The notes below the pieces were generated by a model. The model did not search any database, was not told the DNA's origin, and saw only the letters and a program-made list of their open reading frames with translations. Shown here piece after piece: positions 37,252 to 48,016 of a stretch of 64,000 nucleotides of DNA. The DNA lies in contig NZ_LKBT01000001.1 of the NCBI RefSeq assembly GCF_002699985.1, positions 1 to 64,000 on the forward strand. The letters are read 5' to 3'. The DNA is from Pseudomonas sp. ICMP 561 (lineage in GTDB: Bacteria; Pseudomonadota; Gammaproteobacteria; Pseudomonadales; Pseudomonadaceae). How positions within the stretch are numbered: position 1 is the first letter of the stretch; each line of letters starts with the position of its first letter. A program made the position numbers and the translations under genes.

Positions 37252-37337
37252 CCCGCAACCATCGTTGCCGTGGCGCTACGTGATCGCGCCACGGCATACC
37301 TCCACTTTTTCAGCTAATGGATACGAGGAAACTTGCC

Positions 37338-38255
<918 letters not shown>

Positions 38256-38286
38256 GAGGCTTGAATATGTCCCAACATCGCATAAT

Positions 38287-38378
38287 CCGTAGGACTGGCT
38301 TTAGCCGGGAGAGCGGCCTCCCTGACGAGAAATATGCATTGAATGCCCTGCCCTGCTCGCGGCTAAAGCCGCTCCTAC
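38287..38378. repeat. intergenic palindrome inside the peptide-transport operon
   Basis: CCGTAGGACTGGCTTTAGCC on the left and GCGGCTAAAGCCGCTCCTAC on the right, diverged from the other copies. It lies between the two permease genes of an otherwise compact operon and explains the 170-base gap there. Confidence 0.87.
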
Positions 38379-38424
38379 TACAAGTGAGCCCAGTTAGTCT
38401 GGCGCTACCAGACAGGAGGCTCCC

Positions 38425-39330
38425 ATGAGCACACCCGCCGCCCCTCTCGCCATCAACGACTACCTGCCGCCCCCCAGCAGTCTCAGCCGGGTACTGGGCA
38501 AAAGCTTTCGCCATCGCGGTTTTGCGATTGGCATGGTGTTGCTGATGATCATCTTCATCGGCGCGCTGTTCGCGCCATGGCTGGCGCCATATGACCCTTA
38601 CGTCCAGGACGTGATGCTGCGCATGAAACCGCCAGTCTGGATGGCCAATGGCACATGGGAATACCCGCTGGGTACCGACAAGCTGGGCCGTGATTACCTG
38701 TCGCGGCTGCTCTACGGCGCGCGTATCTCGCTGTTCATCGGCGTCGCCGCAGCACTGATCTCCGGTTTCATCGGCACGGTCATGGGTCTGCTCGCCGGTT
38801 ACTACGGCGGCAAGGTCGATGCCTTCATCAGCTACCTGATTACTACGCGCCTGGCGATGCCGGTGGTGATGGTTGCACTGGCTTCGGCTTCACTGATGGG
38901 CGGGTCATTGAAAGTCGTGATTGTGCTGCTCGGCTGCCTTTTGTGGGATCGCTTCGCGGTGGTGGTCCGGGCGTCGGTGCAGCAGATTCGCGATGCTGAA
39001 TACGTTGCGTCGGCCCAGGCACTGGGCTGCTCGACCCTGCGCATTCTGGCCAGTGAAATCCTGCCCAATCTGGTCGGCGCGCTGATCGTGGTCGCCACCC
39101 TGGAAATGGCCCACGCGATCCTGCTGGAGTCAGCGCTGTCGTTCCTCGGTGTCGGCGTGCAACCGCCCACCCCGTCGTGGGGGCTGATGATCGCCGAAGG
39201 CAAACCCTACATGTTCTTTTCCCCGTGGGTCATCGCCATTCCCGGCGTCGCCCTGATGATTCTGGTGCTGGGCATCAACCTGGTCGGCGACGGTCTGCGC
39301 GACCTGATCCTGCCCGACGGCCGCAACTGA
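38425..39330 (+). CDS. ABC transporter permease (DppC-like)
   Basis: A 301-residue permease with an N-terminal OppC-type cytoplasmic extension, then six helices. GTDKLGRDYLSRLLYGARISL is the hallmark of the C-type permease, and AEYVASAQALGCSTLRILASEILPN is the ATPase-coupling loop. It is the partner of the DppB-like permease. Confidence 0.93.
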   Translation: MSTPAAPLAINDYLPPPSSLSRVLGKSFRHRGFAIGMVLLMIIFIGALFAPWLAPYDPYVQDVMLRMKPPVWMANGTWEYPLGTDKLGRDYLSRLLYGARISLFIGVAAALISGFIGTVMGLLAGYYGGKVDAFISYLITTRLAMPVVMVALASASLMGGSLKVVIVLLGCLLWDRFAVVVRASVQQIRDAEYVASAQALGCSTLRILASEILPNLVGALIVVATLEMAHAILLESALSFLGVGVQPPTPSWGLMIAEGKPYMFFSPWVIAIPGVALMILVLGINLVGDGLRDLILPDGRN

Positions 39331-39346
39331 TAGAGGAGCCACGAAC

Positions 39347-40363
39347 ATGGCACTACTCCACGTTGAAAACCTGCGCGTCGACATCCCCATGGGCAACAGC
39401 CCGACGCCGGATGACATGCTGCACGCCGTGCGCGGCCTGGACTTTGAAGTCGAGCGCGGCGAGATGCTGTGCATCGTCGGCGAGTCCGGTTGTGGCAAAT
39501 CCCTGACGTCGCTGGCGCTGATGGACCTGCTGCCACGCAAGGCCAAACGCACCGCAACCCGCCTGACGCTGGACGGCATCGACATGCTCACCCAGAGCGA
39601 GCGGCGCATGTGCGACCTGCGCGGCAACCGACTGGCGATGATCTTTCAGGAGCCCATGACCTCGCTGAACCCGGCCTACAGCATTGGCGATCAGCTCAGT
39701 GAAGTACTGACCCAGCACCGCAAGGTGTCACGCAAAGACGCTCTGGCCCGCGCCGCGCAAATGCTGGAAAAAGTCGGCATCAGCAACGCCACCGAACGGC
39801 TCGGTCAGTACCCGCACCAGCTCTCCGGCGGCCTGCGCCAGCGGGTGATCATCGCCATGGCCTTGATGTGCGAACCGGACCTGATCATCGCCGACGAACC
39901 GACGACGGCGCTGGACGTGACGATTCAGGCGCAAATCCTGCGGCTGATCCGCGACATTCAGAAAGAATTCGGTCTGGCGGTGATTTTCATCACCCACGAC
40001 CTGGGTCTGGTGGCGCGGATCGCCGACCGTGTCGCGGTGATGTACGCCGGGGAAATCGTCGAAACCGCTCCCGCCCTGCAACTCTTCGAAAACCCGCAGC
40101 ATCCTTACACCAAGGGCTTGCTGGCGAGTATCCCGATCCCCGGCAAGACCAAACCGGGTGAAGCGCTGGGTTCAATTCCGGGTCTGGTGCCCAGTCTGGT
40201 CGGTGAACAACAAGGCTGTGCGTTCCGTAACCGTTGCGGTCAGGCCGTTGATGCCTGCGCCCAGAACATTCCCGAAATAATGCGAGATGGCCACATGGCT
40301 CGCTGTCTGTTTGCAGCGCCGGGTCCGGAGCCGATTCGGCAGATGGAGAGTGTACGGTCATGA
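39347..40363 (+). CDS. peptide ABC transporter ATPase (DppD-like)
   Basis: A 338-residue ATPase: Walker A GESGCGKS, signature [15 protein letters not shown], Walker [13 protein letters not shown], and the C-terminal oligopeptide-transporter extension with cysteines ([15 protein letters not shown]) that in relatives may bind an iron-sulfur cluster. The stop overlaps the start of the partner ATPase. Confidence 0.94.
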   Translation: MALLHVENLRVDIPMGNSPTPDDMLHAVRGLDFEVERGEMLCIVGESGCGKSLTSLALMDLLPRKAKRTATRLTLDGIDMLTQSERRMCDLRGNRLAMIFQEPMTSLNPAYSIGDQLSEVLTQHRKVSRKDALARAAQMLEKVGISNATERLGQYPHQLSGGLRQRVIIAMALMCEPDLIIADEPTTALDVTIQAQILRLIRDIQKEFGLAVIFITHDLGLVARIADRVAVMYAGEIVETAPALQLFENPQHPYTKGLLASIPIPGKTKPGEALGSIPGLVPSLVGEQQGCAFRNRCGQAVDACAQNIPEIMRDGHMARCLFAAPGPEPIRQMESVRS

Positions 40364-41349
40364 AAAAGGACATCGCTCTTGAGCTGTGCGACATCCGTCG
40401 CGAGTTCCGCATGAACAAAGGCTTCTTCAAAGCCCCCGCCACCCTCAAGGCTGTCGACGGCGTATCGCTGCGGCTTATGCGCGGCGAAACCCTCGGGCTG
40501 GTGGGCGAATCCGGGTGCGGTAAAAGCACCCTGGCGAAGATGCTACTCGGCCTGCTGCCGCCCACCAGTGGTGATGTACTGGTCAATGGCAAACATTTGG
40601 CCGCCACCGATCGCAAGGAAATGTCCCGGCACATCCAGCCGATTTTCCAGGACCCGTATTCGTCGCTGAACCCGCGCAAAACACTGCGGGAAATCGTCAC
40701 CCTGCCGCTGATCGTTCACGGCATCGGCACCACTGCCGAGCGCCGTAAAAAGACTGAAGAGATGCTCGACGTGGTGGGCCTGCCCAAGCGCGTCATCGAC
40801 AGCTACCCGAGCCAGCTGTCCGGTGGCCAACGTCAGCGGGTGGCGATTGCCCGCGCCTTGATCATGCGTCCGGACGTGCTGATCTGCGACGAACCCACTT
40901 CCGCGCTGGACGTTTCAGTGCAGGCGCAGATCCTCAACCTGCTGCAGGATCTCAAGCGCGAATTCGGCCTGACCTACCTGCTGATCAGCCACAACCTGGC
41001 GGTCATCGAACACTTGGCTGATCGCGTGGCGGTGATGTATCTGGGGCGTATCGTCGAAGAACGCACCCGTGAGTCCTTGTTCGCTGAACCCGGCCACCCT
41101 TACACCCGTGCGCTGCTGGATTCGGTGCTCACGCCCGATGCGCGTTTGGGCATACCCGACATCGGCCTGCACGGTACTTTCCCCAACCCGATGTCGCCGC
41201 CGTCCGGTTGCGCGTTTCACCCGCGCTGCCCCAGCTGTTTCGCACCCTGCAAGACGGCCTACCCGGCCAATGATTCGATCATCGGCGGCAAAGTGCGCTG
41301 CCACCTCCACGACAGTCCTGCCCAAACTTTGGAGCTCGTCCACTCATGA
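40360..41349 (+). CDS. peptide ABC transporter ATPase (DppF-like)
   Basis: A 329-residue ATPase: Walker A GESGCGKS, signature LSGGQRQRVAIARAL, Walker B LICDEPTSALD, and the C-terminal motif GCAFHPRCPSCFAPC. It forms the heterodimer with the preceding ATPase. It overlaps the next gene by four bases (ATGA). Confidence 0.94.
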   Translation: MKKDIALELCDIRREFRMNKGFFKAPATLKAVDGVSLRLMRGETLGLVGESGCGKSTLAKMLLGLLPPTSGDVLVNGKHLAATDRKEMSRHIQPIFQDPYSSLNPRKTLREIVTLPLIVHGIGTTAERRKKTEEMLDVVGLPKRVIDSYPSQLSGGQRQRVAIARALIMRPDVLICDEPTSALDVSVQAQILNLLQDLKREFGLTYLLISHNLAVIEHLADRVAVMYLGRIVEERTRESLFAEPGHPYTRALLDSVLTPDARLGIPDIGLHGTFPNPMSPPSGCAFHPRCPSCFAPCKTAYPANDSIIGGKVRCHLHDSPAQTLELVHS

Positions 41350-42770
41350 GTCGTTCACAGGCCATCAGCTACACCACCGAGCAGTTCGACAACGGCGCAT
41401 TCCTGTCCCTGCTCGAACGCAGCGTCGCTCTGCACACTGAAAGCCAGATCCCGGATCAGCTGCCAGAGCTCTATCGCTACCTCAAGGAATTCATCACGCC
41501 CCACGTCGAAGCACTGGGCTTCAGTGTGCAGATCTACGACAACCCGCTGCCCAAGCGCGGCCCACTGCTGATCGCCACTCGCATTGAAGACCCGGCATTG
41601 CCGACGGTGCTCAGCTATGGCCACGGCGATGTAGTCAACGGCTATGACGCACAGTGGCGTGAAGGCCTGTCGCCGTGGGAGGTCAAGGTCGATGGCGAGC
41701 GCTGGTACGGTCGCGGCACCGCGGACAACAAGGGTCAGCACTTGATCAACCTGACGGCACTGGAGCAGACACTCAAGGCTCGCGACGGCAAGCTGGGTTT
41801 CAACGTCAAACTGCTGCTGGAAATGGGCGAAGAGGACGGCTCGCCGGGATTGCGCGCGTTCTGCGAAGCGCATCCTGAAGAACTCAAGGCTGACGTGTTC
41901 ATCGCCTCCGACGGCCCGCGTCTGGCGGCTTCGCGCCCGACGATCTTTCTCGGTTCCAGGGGCGTGTTCAACTTCGAACTTAGCGTCAACCTTCGTGAAG
42001 GCGCACACCATTCCGGCAACTGGGGCGGCCTGCTGTCCAACCCCGGCATCATCCTGGCCAACGCCATTGCCAGCATGGTCGATCAACAGGGCCGGGTGAA
42101 AATCCCTGCGTTGATGCCCAAGGAAGTGCCCGAAGCCGTGCGCCTGGCGCTGGCGGATATTGAAGTCGGTGGCGGTCCCGGCGACCCGGAAATCGACCCG
42201 AACTGGGGCAACCCCGAGTTGACCCTGAGCGAGAAAGTCTTCGGCTGGAACACCCTCGACGTCATCGCCTTCAAGACTGGCAACCCCGATGCGCCGGTGC
42301 ATGCGATCCCCGGTAAAGCTAACGCCCACTGCCACATCCGCTTTGTGGTGGACAGCGACTACAACACCTTCATCCCGGCGGTGCGCGCGCACCTGGATGC
42401 CCACGGTTTCACTCAGGTGAAAGTCAAACAAGGCCGCATCGACATGATGAACGCCACCCGTCTTGACCCGCAAAGCCCGTGGGTTGGCTGGGCGCTAAAC
42501 TCCCTGGCTGAAACCACCGGCAAAAAACCGGCCCTGTTGCCTAACCTTGGCGGCTCGCTGCCCAACGACGTCTTCGCTGACGTGCTCGGCTTACCAACGC
42601 TCTGGGTGCCGCATTCGTACCCCGCCTGCTCGCAACATGCGCCCAACGAACATTTGCTCGCCCCCGTGGTGAAAGAGAGCCTGCAAATCATGGCCGGGCT
42701 GTTCTGGGATCTCGGCGACGATGCTTCGCGATTGACGCAGGAGCATCAACAGCGGGAGCAAGCCAAATGA
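41346..42770 (+). CDS. M20-family metallopeptidase (DapE/ArgE-like)
   Basis: A 474-residue zinc peptidase. Metal-binding segments are visible as SYGHGDVV (His and the neighbouring Asp), GRGTADNKGQ (bridging Asp) and MGEEDGSPGL (catalytic Glu-Glu), with a dimerisation insert between. M20 enzymes remove an amino acid from small peptides or N-acyl amino acids in the cytosol. Overlap with the ATPase gene and with the second M20 gene indicates one operon: import, then hydrolysis. Confidence 0.9.
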   Translation: MSRSQAISYTTEQFDNGAFLSLLERSVALHTESQIPDQLPELYRYLKEFITPHVEALGFSVQIYDNPLPKRGPLLIATRIEDPALPTVLSYGHGDVVNGYDAQWREGLSPWEVKVDGERWYGRGTADNKGQHLINLTALEQTLKARDGKLGFNVKLLLEMGEEDGSPGLRAFCEAHPEELKADVFIASDGPRLAASRPTIFLGSRGVFNFELSVNLREGAHHSGNWGGLLSNPGIILANAIASMVDQQGRVKIPALMPKEVPEAVRLALADIEVGGGPGDPEIDPNWGNPELTLSEKVFGWNTLDVIAFKTGNPDAPVHAIPGKANAHCHIRFVVDSDYNTFIPAVRAHLDAHGFTQVKVKQGRIDMMNATRLDPQSPWVGWALNSLAETTGKKPALLPNLGGSLPNDVFADVLGLPTLWVPHSYPACSQHAPNEHLLAPVVKESLQIMAGLFWDLGDDASRLTQEHQQREQAK

Positions 42771-43921
42771 GCGACGCTCGACAACAGGCGCTGGACTGGC
42801 TCGCGGGCCAGGGCGAGGCGATGGAGTCATTGCTGCAACGCATCGTCGACACTGATTCCAACAGCTACGACAAGGCGGGTGTCGATGCCGTGGGCGCACT
42901 ACTGGCGGCCGAACTGGAAGCAGACGGCATCCTGCTCGAACGCATGCCGGTGGAGGGATTTGGCGATGTGATGCTCGCCGAAGTCTCCGGCGCAGCGGGC
43001 AAGCCGGTCTTGCTGCTGGGCCATCGCGACACGGTATTTCCCAAAGGCACCACCACAACCCGGGGTTACAGCCGGGACGCCACCCTTGCTTACGGGCCTG
43101 GTGTGGCTGACATGAAAGGCGGCCTGGTTCTCAACTGCTTTGCCCTCAAAGCGCTGAAACGTGCCGGTCTACTGCCCTATCCGGTTCAGGTGCTGTACAC
43201 CGGTGACGAAGAGATCGGTTCCGGCAGTGCTCGCGGCCATATCGAAACCGCCGCGCGTGCGGCTCGCGCTGTGCTCAACACTGAACCCGGCAGAGCCAGC
43301 GGCAACGTAGTCAGCGCTCGTAAAGGCGGCGCTACGTTGATCATCGAAGTCAGCGGCCGCGCCGCGCATTCGGGGGTCAACCATGCCGACGGTGCCAGCG
43401 CCATCGAGGCCCTAGCGCGCAAGATCGTCAAGCTGCATGCCTTGACTGACTATCCGGCGGGCATCACCACCAACGTCGGTCTGATGTCCGGCGGCACGTC
43501 CAGCAATACTGTCGCGCCCAGTGCCACGGCGAAACTGGATGTACGCTTTATCGAGCTCAAACACTGGGATCAAATATTCGAAGCGATTCAGAAGATCGTC
43601 GCCGAAGAAGAATTGCCCGGTACCAGCGCTGTGCTCAAAGAGGCTACGACCTTCCTGCCCATGGAAGCGCAGCACAGCACCCGCTTGCTGGCGCTGTATC
43701 AGCAGCAAGCGCAAACACTGGGCTTCAGCGTCGAAGGCGAATTCACCGGTGGTTGTGCCGATTCCGGTTTCACCGCCAGCCTCGGCATTCCAACCCTGTG
43801 CGGCCTCGGCCCGGTGGGCGGCAAGGTCCATACCGATCGCGAATACCTGGAACTGGACACCCTCGTGCCCCGCGCCCAGGCATTGGTGGCGACGATTCTG
43901 GCCGTGGGTGAAGCCTACTGA
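42767..43921 (+). CDS. M20-family metallopeptidase (glutamate carboxypeptidase/CPG2-like)
   Basis: A 384-residue zinc peptidase: LLGHRDTVFPKGTT, GPGVADMKGGL and YTGDEEIGS give the metal ligands and the catalytic Glu. CGLGPVGGKVHTDREYLE near the C-terminus is as in the carboxypeptidase G2 group, which removes C-terminal glutamate. It differs in length and motifs from the preceding M20 enzyme, so the two probably act on different bonds or steps. Last gene of the operon. Confidence 0.9.
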   Translation: MSDARQQALDWLAGQGEAMESLLQRIVDTDSNSYDKAGVDAVGALLAAELEADGILLERMPVEGFGDVMLAEVSGAAGKPVLLLGHRDTVFPKGTTTTRGYSRDATLAYGPGVADMKGGLVLNCFALKALKRAGLLPYPVQVLYTGDEEIGSGSARGHIETAARAARAVLNTEPGRASGNVVSARKGGATLIIEVSGRAAHSGVNHADGASAIEALARKIVKLHALTDYPAGITTNVGLMSGGTSSNTVAPSATAKLDVRFIELKHWDQIFEAIQKIVAEEELPGTSAVLKEATTFLPMEAQHSTRLLALYQQQAQTLGFSVEGEFTGGCADSGFTASLGIPTLCGLGPVGGKVHTDREYLELDTLVPRAQALVATILAVGEAY

Positions 43922-44030
43922 GGTAATTGGTCTCTTCGAAACGCCGGGGATTGGCTATCCACACCGCCAGGCCCCGACGTTAAGGTTGGCGCCATCGCCC
44001 GATGGGCATTCAACCTAAGAGAACGCCAGC

Positions 44031-44468
44031 ATGAACGAACGCATCCAATGGGCAACCGTCGCCCCTGAAGCCTACCGCGCCATGGCCGCCCTTGAGGCTG
44101 CCGTCTGTAAATCCGGGCTGGAAAACTCACTGCTGGAACTGGTCCGGTTGCGCGCCTCGCAAATCAATGGCTGCGCCTTCTGCATCAACAAACACGCCAA
44201 CGACGCCCGCCGCGCCGGGGAAAAAGAATCGCGCCTGCAAACCGTCAGCGTCTGGCGCGAAACCGCGTTCTTCACCCCTCGGGAAAAAGCCGCGCTGGCC
44301 TGGGTCGAAGCCATGACCCTGCTGCCCAATCAGCAAACCTCGCAGGACCAGCACCTGGCCTTGCAAGAGCACTTCAGCGACAGCGAAGTGGTCAACCTCA
44401 CCCTGGCGATTGCGACCATCAATGCCTGGAACCGCTTCGGTGTCGGGTTCGCGATGGTGCCTGCGTAG
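44031..44468 (+). CDS. carboxymuconolactone decarboxylase / AhpD-like protein
   Basis: A 145-residue all-helical protein with the AhpD-type redox motif NGCAFCINKHA: Cys48 and Cys51 with His55. Alkylhydroperoxidase-like activity is the usual prediction for the CxxC form, as opposed to decarboxylases that lack it. It is separated from the peptidase operon by about 110 bases and stands alone. Confidence 0.88.
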   Translation: MNERIQWATVAPEAYRAMAALEAAVCKSGLENSLLELVRLRASQINGCAFCINKHANDARRAGEKESRLQTVSVWRETAFFTPREKAALAWVEAMTLLPNQQTSQDQHLALQEHFSDSEVVNLTLAIATINAWNRFGVGFAMVPA

Positions 44469-44832
44469 CCTGAGCTGAAATACCGCTCCTCTGCGGGAGC
44501 GGTGCTTGGGAAAGCGCTGTTTCAAGCGGTACACAGGCTGCGGATGTACCGGCCCCTTCGCGAATGAATTCGCTCCTACCGGGATCTGCGCTTGCAGACC
44601 AACATGCATCACCCCGCGCCTGATTCAACACAATTCCTGTAGGAGCTGCCGAAGGCTGCGAAGCGGTGTGTCATGTAAAACGCTTTCGCAGCCTTCGGCA
44701 GCTCCTACAGGGATTGTGCGCTGTTCATCCATCGATCAAATTTGCAGATGCTTCACATAAGGACTATTGGTTTGAGTACTCACCCGGCTTTGAGGAAACT
44801 CACCGGCGCTTTCACTAAAGGCTCTTACCAAC
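44469..44832 (+). other. intergenic region holding repeat elements
   Basis: About 360 bases without a gene. It contains the hairpin CCGCTCC/GGAGCGG at 44483-44502, a single arm of the GCGAATGAATTCGCTCCTACC family at 44550-44580 (full copies at 63331-63700), and a complete palindrome at 44636-44711. The final ~100 bases should carry the promoter of the PhzF-like gene. Confidence 0.6.
44636..44711. repeat. intergenic palindrome (TGTAGGAGCTGCCGAAGG family)
   Basis: Same element as at 18105-18180: CCTGTAGGAGCTGCCGAAGG and its perfect mirror, centre sequence different. The arms are essentially identical across 26 kb. Confidence 0.92.
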
Positions 44833-45666
44833 ATGACCGACAACGTTATTAAACTGGCTGCATTCAGCGATGGCGACCAAGGCGGCAACCCCGCAGGTGT
44901 ATGGCTCGGGCACTTTTTGCCGGATGAGGCGACGATGCAGCGGATTGCTACCGAGATTGGCTTTTCCGAAACCGTGTTTGCTGCACCCATCGCCGAGGGA
45001 TTTCGGGTCCGTTATTTCTCGCCTGAAGCCGAGGTGCCGTTCTGCGGTCACGCGACGATTGCCCTCGGTGCTGCGTTGGCAGGTCACTATGGCGACGGTG
45101 TTTTTAACCTGACGCTGAACCAGGCGCAGATCAGCGTCGAAGGTCATGCTCAGGGCGATTTGATTTCGGCAGCCCTGCAATCACCGCCCACTCACAGCGG
45201 GCCCATTGATGATGCCTTGCTGCACGAAGCATTGGAGCTGTTCGGCTACGCGCAACACGATCTGGACGCGCGTATTCCACCGGCATTGATCAACGGCGGC
45301 GCGCAGCATCTGGTGCTGGTGTTGAACAGTCGGGAAAAACTTCGCGCCATGGAATATGACCAACAGGCCGGGCGTGAGCTGATGACCCGTGCCGGATGGG
45401 TCACGATATTGCTGGCGTATGCGGAAAATCTGCAGCTATTCCACACCCGCAATCCGTTCGCTTGGGGCGGCGTGTACGAAGACCCCGCCACTGGCGCTGC
45501 AACGGCCGCATTCGCGGGTTACCTGCGCGATCTTGAATGGCCTCACGGTGGGCACATCGACATTGTGCAGGGCGAGGACATGGGCAGTCGCTCACGGATT
45601 CGAGCTGAGATTACTGAACTGAAAGGCAGTTCGATCCGGGTTTCCGGCATGGCCCGCAAACTTTAA
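44833..45666 (+). CDS. PhzF-family isomerase/epimerase-like protein
   Basis: A 277-residue protein of the PhzF/diaminopimelate-epimerase fold. Family motifs are GNPAGV (residues 18-23), the catalytic Glu46 in GFSETVF, CGHATIALGAAL and EDPATGAATAAFAGYL. True PhzF works in phenazine synthesis, but no other phz gene is present and most such paralogues have unknown substrates. Monocistronic. Confidence 0.9.
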   Translation: MTDNVIKLAAFSDGDQGGNPAGVWLGHFLPDEATMQRIATEIGFSETVFAAPIAEGFRVRYFSPEAEVPFCGHATIALGAALAGHYGDGVFNLTLNQAQISVEGHAQGDLISAALQSPPTHSGPIDDALLHEALELFGYAQHDLDARIPPALINGGAQHLVLVLNSREKLRAMEYDQQAGRELMTRAGWVTILLAYAENLQLFHTRNPFAWGGVYEDPATGAATAAFAGYLRDLEWPHGGHIDIVQGEDMGSRSRIRAEITELKGSSIRVSGMARKL

Positions 45667-45667
45667 G

Positions 45668-46819
45668 TCAGACCTTGAGCCGTGAGCCGCCAATCGCCAC
45701 GCCGACCAGCATCACGGCGACAACCATGAACGCCACTTCCAGGCTGCTGGCGTGGGCGATGAAGCCAATCGCTGCCGGGCCAATCAGAATCCCGGCATAA
45801 CCCAACGTGGTCAACGCCGGAACGGCGACGTTCTCGGGCATGCTCTTTTGTCGACCCAACGCGCTGTAACAGACCGGAACGATATTCGAGCAGCCCGCCC
45901 CCACCAATGCGTAGCCGAGCAGTGCCGCTTGCCATGACGGTACGAGGGTGGCCAATGCCAACCCGACCGCCGCACACAAGCCGCCAAGAATCACTATTTG
46001 CCGTGGGCCGACACGTCGCACTACCGCATCACCGAACAATCGGCCTGCGGTCATGGTCAAGGCAAACACAGCGTAACCCAGCCCCGCATAAGAAGTTTCA
46101 ACTCCGCGCAGCTCGCTGAGGAACACCGCGCTCCAGTCCAGCATCGCCCCTTCAGATAGAAAGACCGTGAAGCACAGCAGGCCGAGGAACAACACCACGC
46201 CTCTCGGGATGGCAAACGGCGGGCCATCGGTTTCGCTGCCGTAATCAAGGAAATGCGGTGCGGCCTTGAGCAACGCGATCAGTAAAACCGCTACGACGAC
46301 AAACATCGAGACCAAAGGCGACGCGCCCACGCTCAATAACCCTGCAACACCCGCAGCCCCGGCGATGCCGCCCAGGCTGAACAGGCCGTGAAAGCCGGAC
46401 ATCATGGTTTTGCCGCTGGCACGTTCGACGATGATCGCCTGAATATTCACGGCACAATCCAATGCGCCCATCGCCGCGCCAAAAATGAACAGCACAGCAA
46501 TCAGCGACGGCAAATGCGAAACCGTGGCCAGCAATGGCAGACACAGGCAAATGATCGCCGAGGAAATCAACAGCACCCGACGACAGCCAATCCGCGCAGC
46601 CAGTGCACCGGCAAGGGGCATCGCGACAATCGAGCCGACACCCAGACACAGCAACAACAAGCCCAATGTGCCCTCATCCAGCCCGACGCGGGCCTTGGCA
46701 TACGGAACCAGTGGCGCCCAGGCTGCAATGGCAAAACCGGCAATGAAAAAAGCTACACGGGTGGAGAATTGTTCCTTTCGTCCCGACACAACCGGCGCCG
46801 GGGTGCTGATGGAAGTCAT
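45668..46819 (-). CDS. MFS transporter (YbjJ-like)
   Basis: A 383-residue major-facilitator protein with 12 hydrophobic helices, including GFAIAAWAPLVPYAKARVGLDE at the N-terminus and LAARIGCRRVLLISS as the loop 2-3 motif. The ATG at 46819 has AAGGAGCC ahead; the open frame further upstream has no such site. It converges with the PhzF-like gene, only one base between stops. Substrate unknown; relatives are annotated as sugar or drug exporters. Confidence 0.88.
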   Translation of the reverse strand: MTSISTPAPVVSGRKEQFSTRVAFFIAGFAIAAWAPLVPYAKARVGLDEGTLGLLLLCLGVGSIVAMPLAGALAARIGCRRVLLISSAIICLCLPLLATVSHLPSLIAVLFIFGAAMGALDCAVNIQAIIVERASGKTMMSGFHGLFSLGGIAGAAGVAGLLSVGASPLVSMFVVVAVLLIALLKAAPHFLDYGSETDGPPFAIPRGVVLFLGLLCFTVFLSEGAMLDWSAVFLSELRGVETSYAGLGYAVFALTMTAGRLFGDAVVRRVGPRQIVILGGLCAAVGLALATLVPSWQAALLGYALVGAGCSNIVPVCYSALGRQKSMPENVAVPALTTLGYAGILIGPAAIGFIAHASSLEVAFMVVAVMLVGVAIGGSRLKV

Positions 46820-46920
46820 GCAGGCTCCTTGAAAACGGCGGACCAAAAGGTCCGGTAATGGAGGGCAGACTAACAAAGGTTGGGGGTTAACCAAATGGGT
46901 ACGGAGGAATGGGATGTTAT

Positions 46921-47014
46921 CCGTAGGACTGGCTTTAGCCGGGAGGGCATTGTTCCTGCCTCAGGGAATGTTGCGGATGCACTATCGATCTCCCGGCTAA
47001 AGCCGGCCCTACGG
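46921..47014. repeat. intergenic palindrome (GGCTTTAGCCGGGA family)
   Basis: CCGTAGGACTGGCTTTAGCC and mirror GGCTAAAGCCGGCCCTACGG around 50 bases, between the divergent MFS and rarD genes. Confidence 0.92.
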
Positions 47015-47137
47015 GTCAATTTTGTGGCTCAGATCCCCCTGTTTAAAGTGAGCTAACAGCTTCTTGGCTTTGAGCTAAACTACGCACCATTTTGAACCGG
47101 GCCGCCCTGCAACTGCCCACAACGTAAAGAGGCTGCT

Positions 47138-48016
47138 GTGTATAAAGGTGTGGTGTTGTCGGTTCTGGCTTCGGTGCTGTTTGGGGTCATGTATTTCTAT
47201 ACATCGCTGCTCAAACCACTGGGCGGGGAAGAGATCTTCGGCTGGCGGATGCTGCTGACGGTGCCGTGCGTGACGGTCTTTCTGTTGTTCAGTGACGATT
47301 GGCATCTGGTCAAAAAAATCGCCGGGCGTATCCGCCAGCAACCGACACTGCTGATCGGCATCGCCCTGTGTTCGTTATTGCTGGGCGCGCAATTACTGGT
47401 GTTCATGTGGGCCCCCCTGCATGGCCGAAGCCTTCAGGTGTCCATGGGTTATTTCCTGCTGCCGCTGACGATGGTTGTCACTGGACGCATCGTCTATGGC
47501 GAGCGTTTGTCGCGGTTGCAAAAGATCGCAGCCTTCTGCGCCATGGTCGGTGTCGCCAACGAGTTGCTCAATCGCGGCAGTTTCGCCTGGGAAACCTTGC
47601 TGGTCGCGGTGGGTTACCCGCTGTACTTCGTGCTACGGCGCAAACTGGCCACCGATAATCTTGGCGGCTTGTGGTTCGACATGGCATTCATGTTGCCGAT
47701 CAGCGTCTGGTTCATCGTCAACGGCGATGCGTCCGTGGTTGAGCAATTCCCGATGCTGTATCTGCTGATTCCAGTGCTGGGTCTGATCAGCGCCTCGGCA
47801 CTGGTCAGCTACATCGTTGCCAGCCGCCTGCTGCCGTTCAGCCTGTTTGGCCTGCTCAGTTATGTTGAGCCGGTGCTGCTGGTGGGCGTCGCATTGCTGT
47901 TGGGCGAGAGCATCGCCCGTGATGAGTGGATGACCTATCTGCCGATCTGGCTGGCGGTGCTGGTGCTGATTTTCGAAGGCTGCAAGCACGTTCTGGTGCA
48001 GCGACGCCGAACCTGA
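47138..48016 (+). CDS. rarD: EamA-family transporter RarD
   Basis: A 292-residue membrane protein of ten helices in the RarD subgroup of the DMT superfamily. KGVVLSVLASVLFGVMYFYTSLLKPLGGEEIFGWRML is the subgroup signature. It starts with GTG at 47138, preceded by AAAGAGG; no ATG fits in this position. Export of small molecules such as chloramphenicol has been proposed for RarD, without a firm natural substrate. Confidence 0.9.
   Translation: MYKGVVLSVLASVLFGVMYFYTSLLKPLGGEEIFGWRMLLTVPCVTVFLLFSDDWHLVKKIAGRIRQQPTLLIGIALCSLLLGAQLLVFMWAPLHGRSLQVSMGYFLLPLTMVVTGRIVYGERLSRLQKIAAFCAMVGVANELLNRGSFAWETLLVAVGYPLYFVLRRKLATDNLGGLWFDMAFMLPISVWFIVNGDASVVEQFPMLYLLIPVLGLISASALVSYIVASRLLPFSLFGLLSYVEPVLLVGVALLLGESIARDEWMTYLPIWLAVLVLIFEGCKHVLVQRRRT

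Noticed and set aside
44833..45666. Phenazine biosynthesis locus
   Set aside because: Only a PhzF-like protein is present; no phzA-E or phzG gene is nearby and the family is broad.
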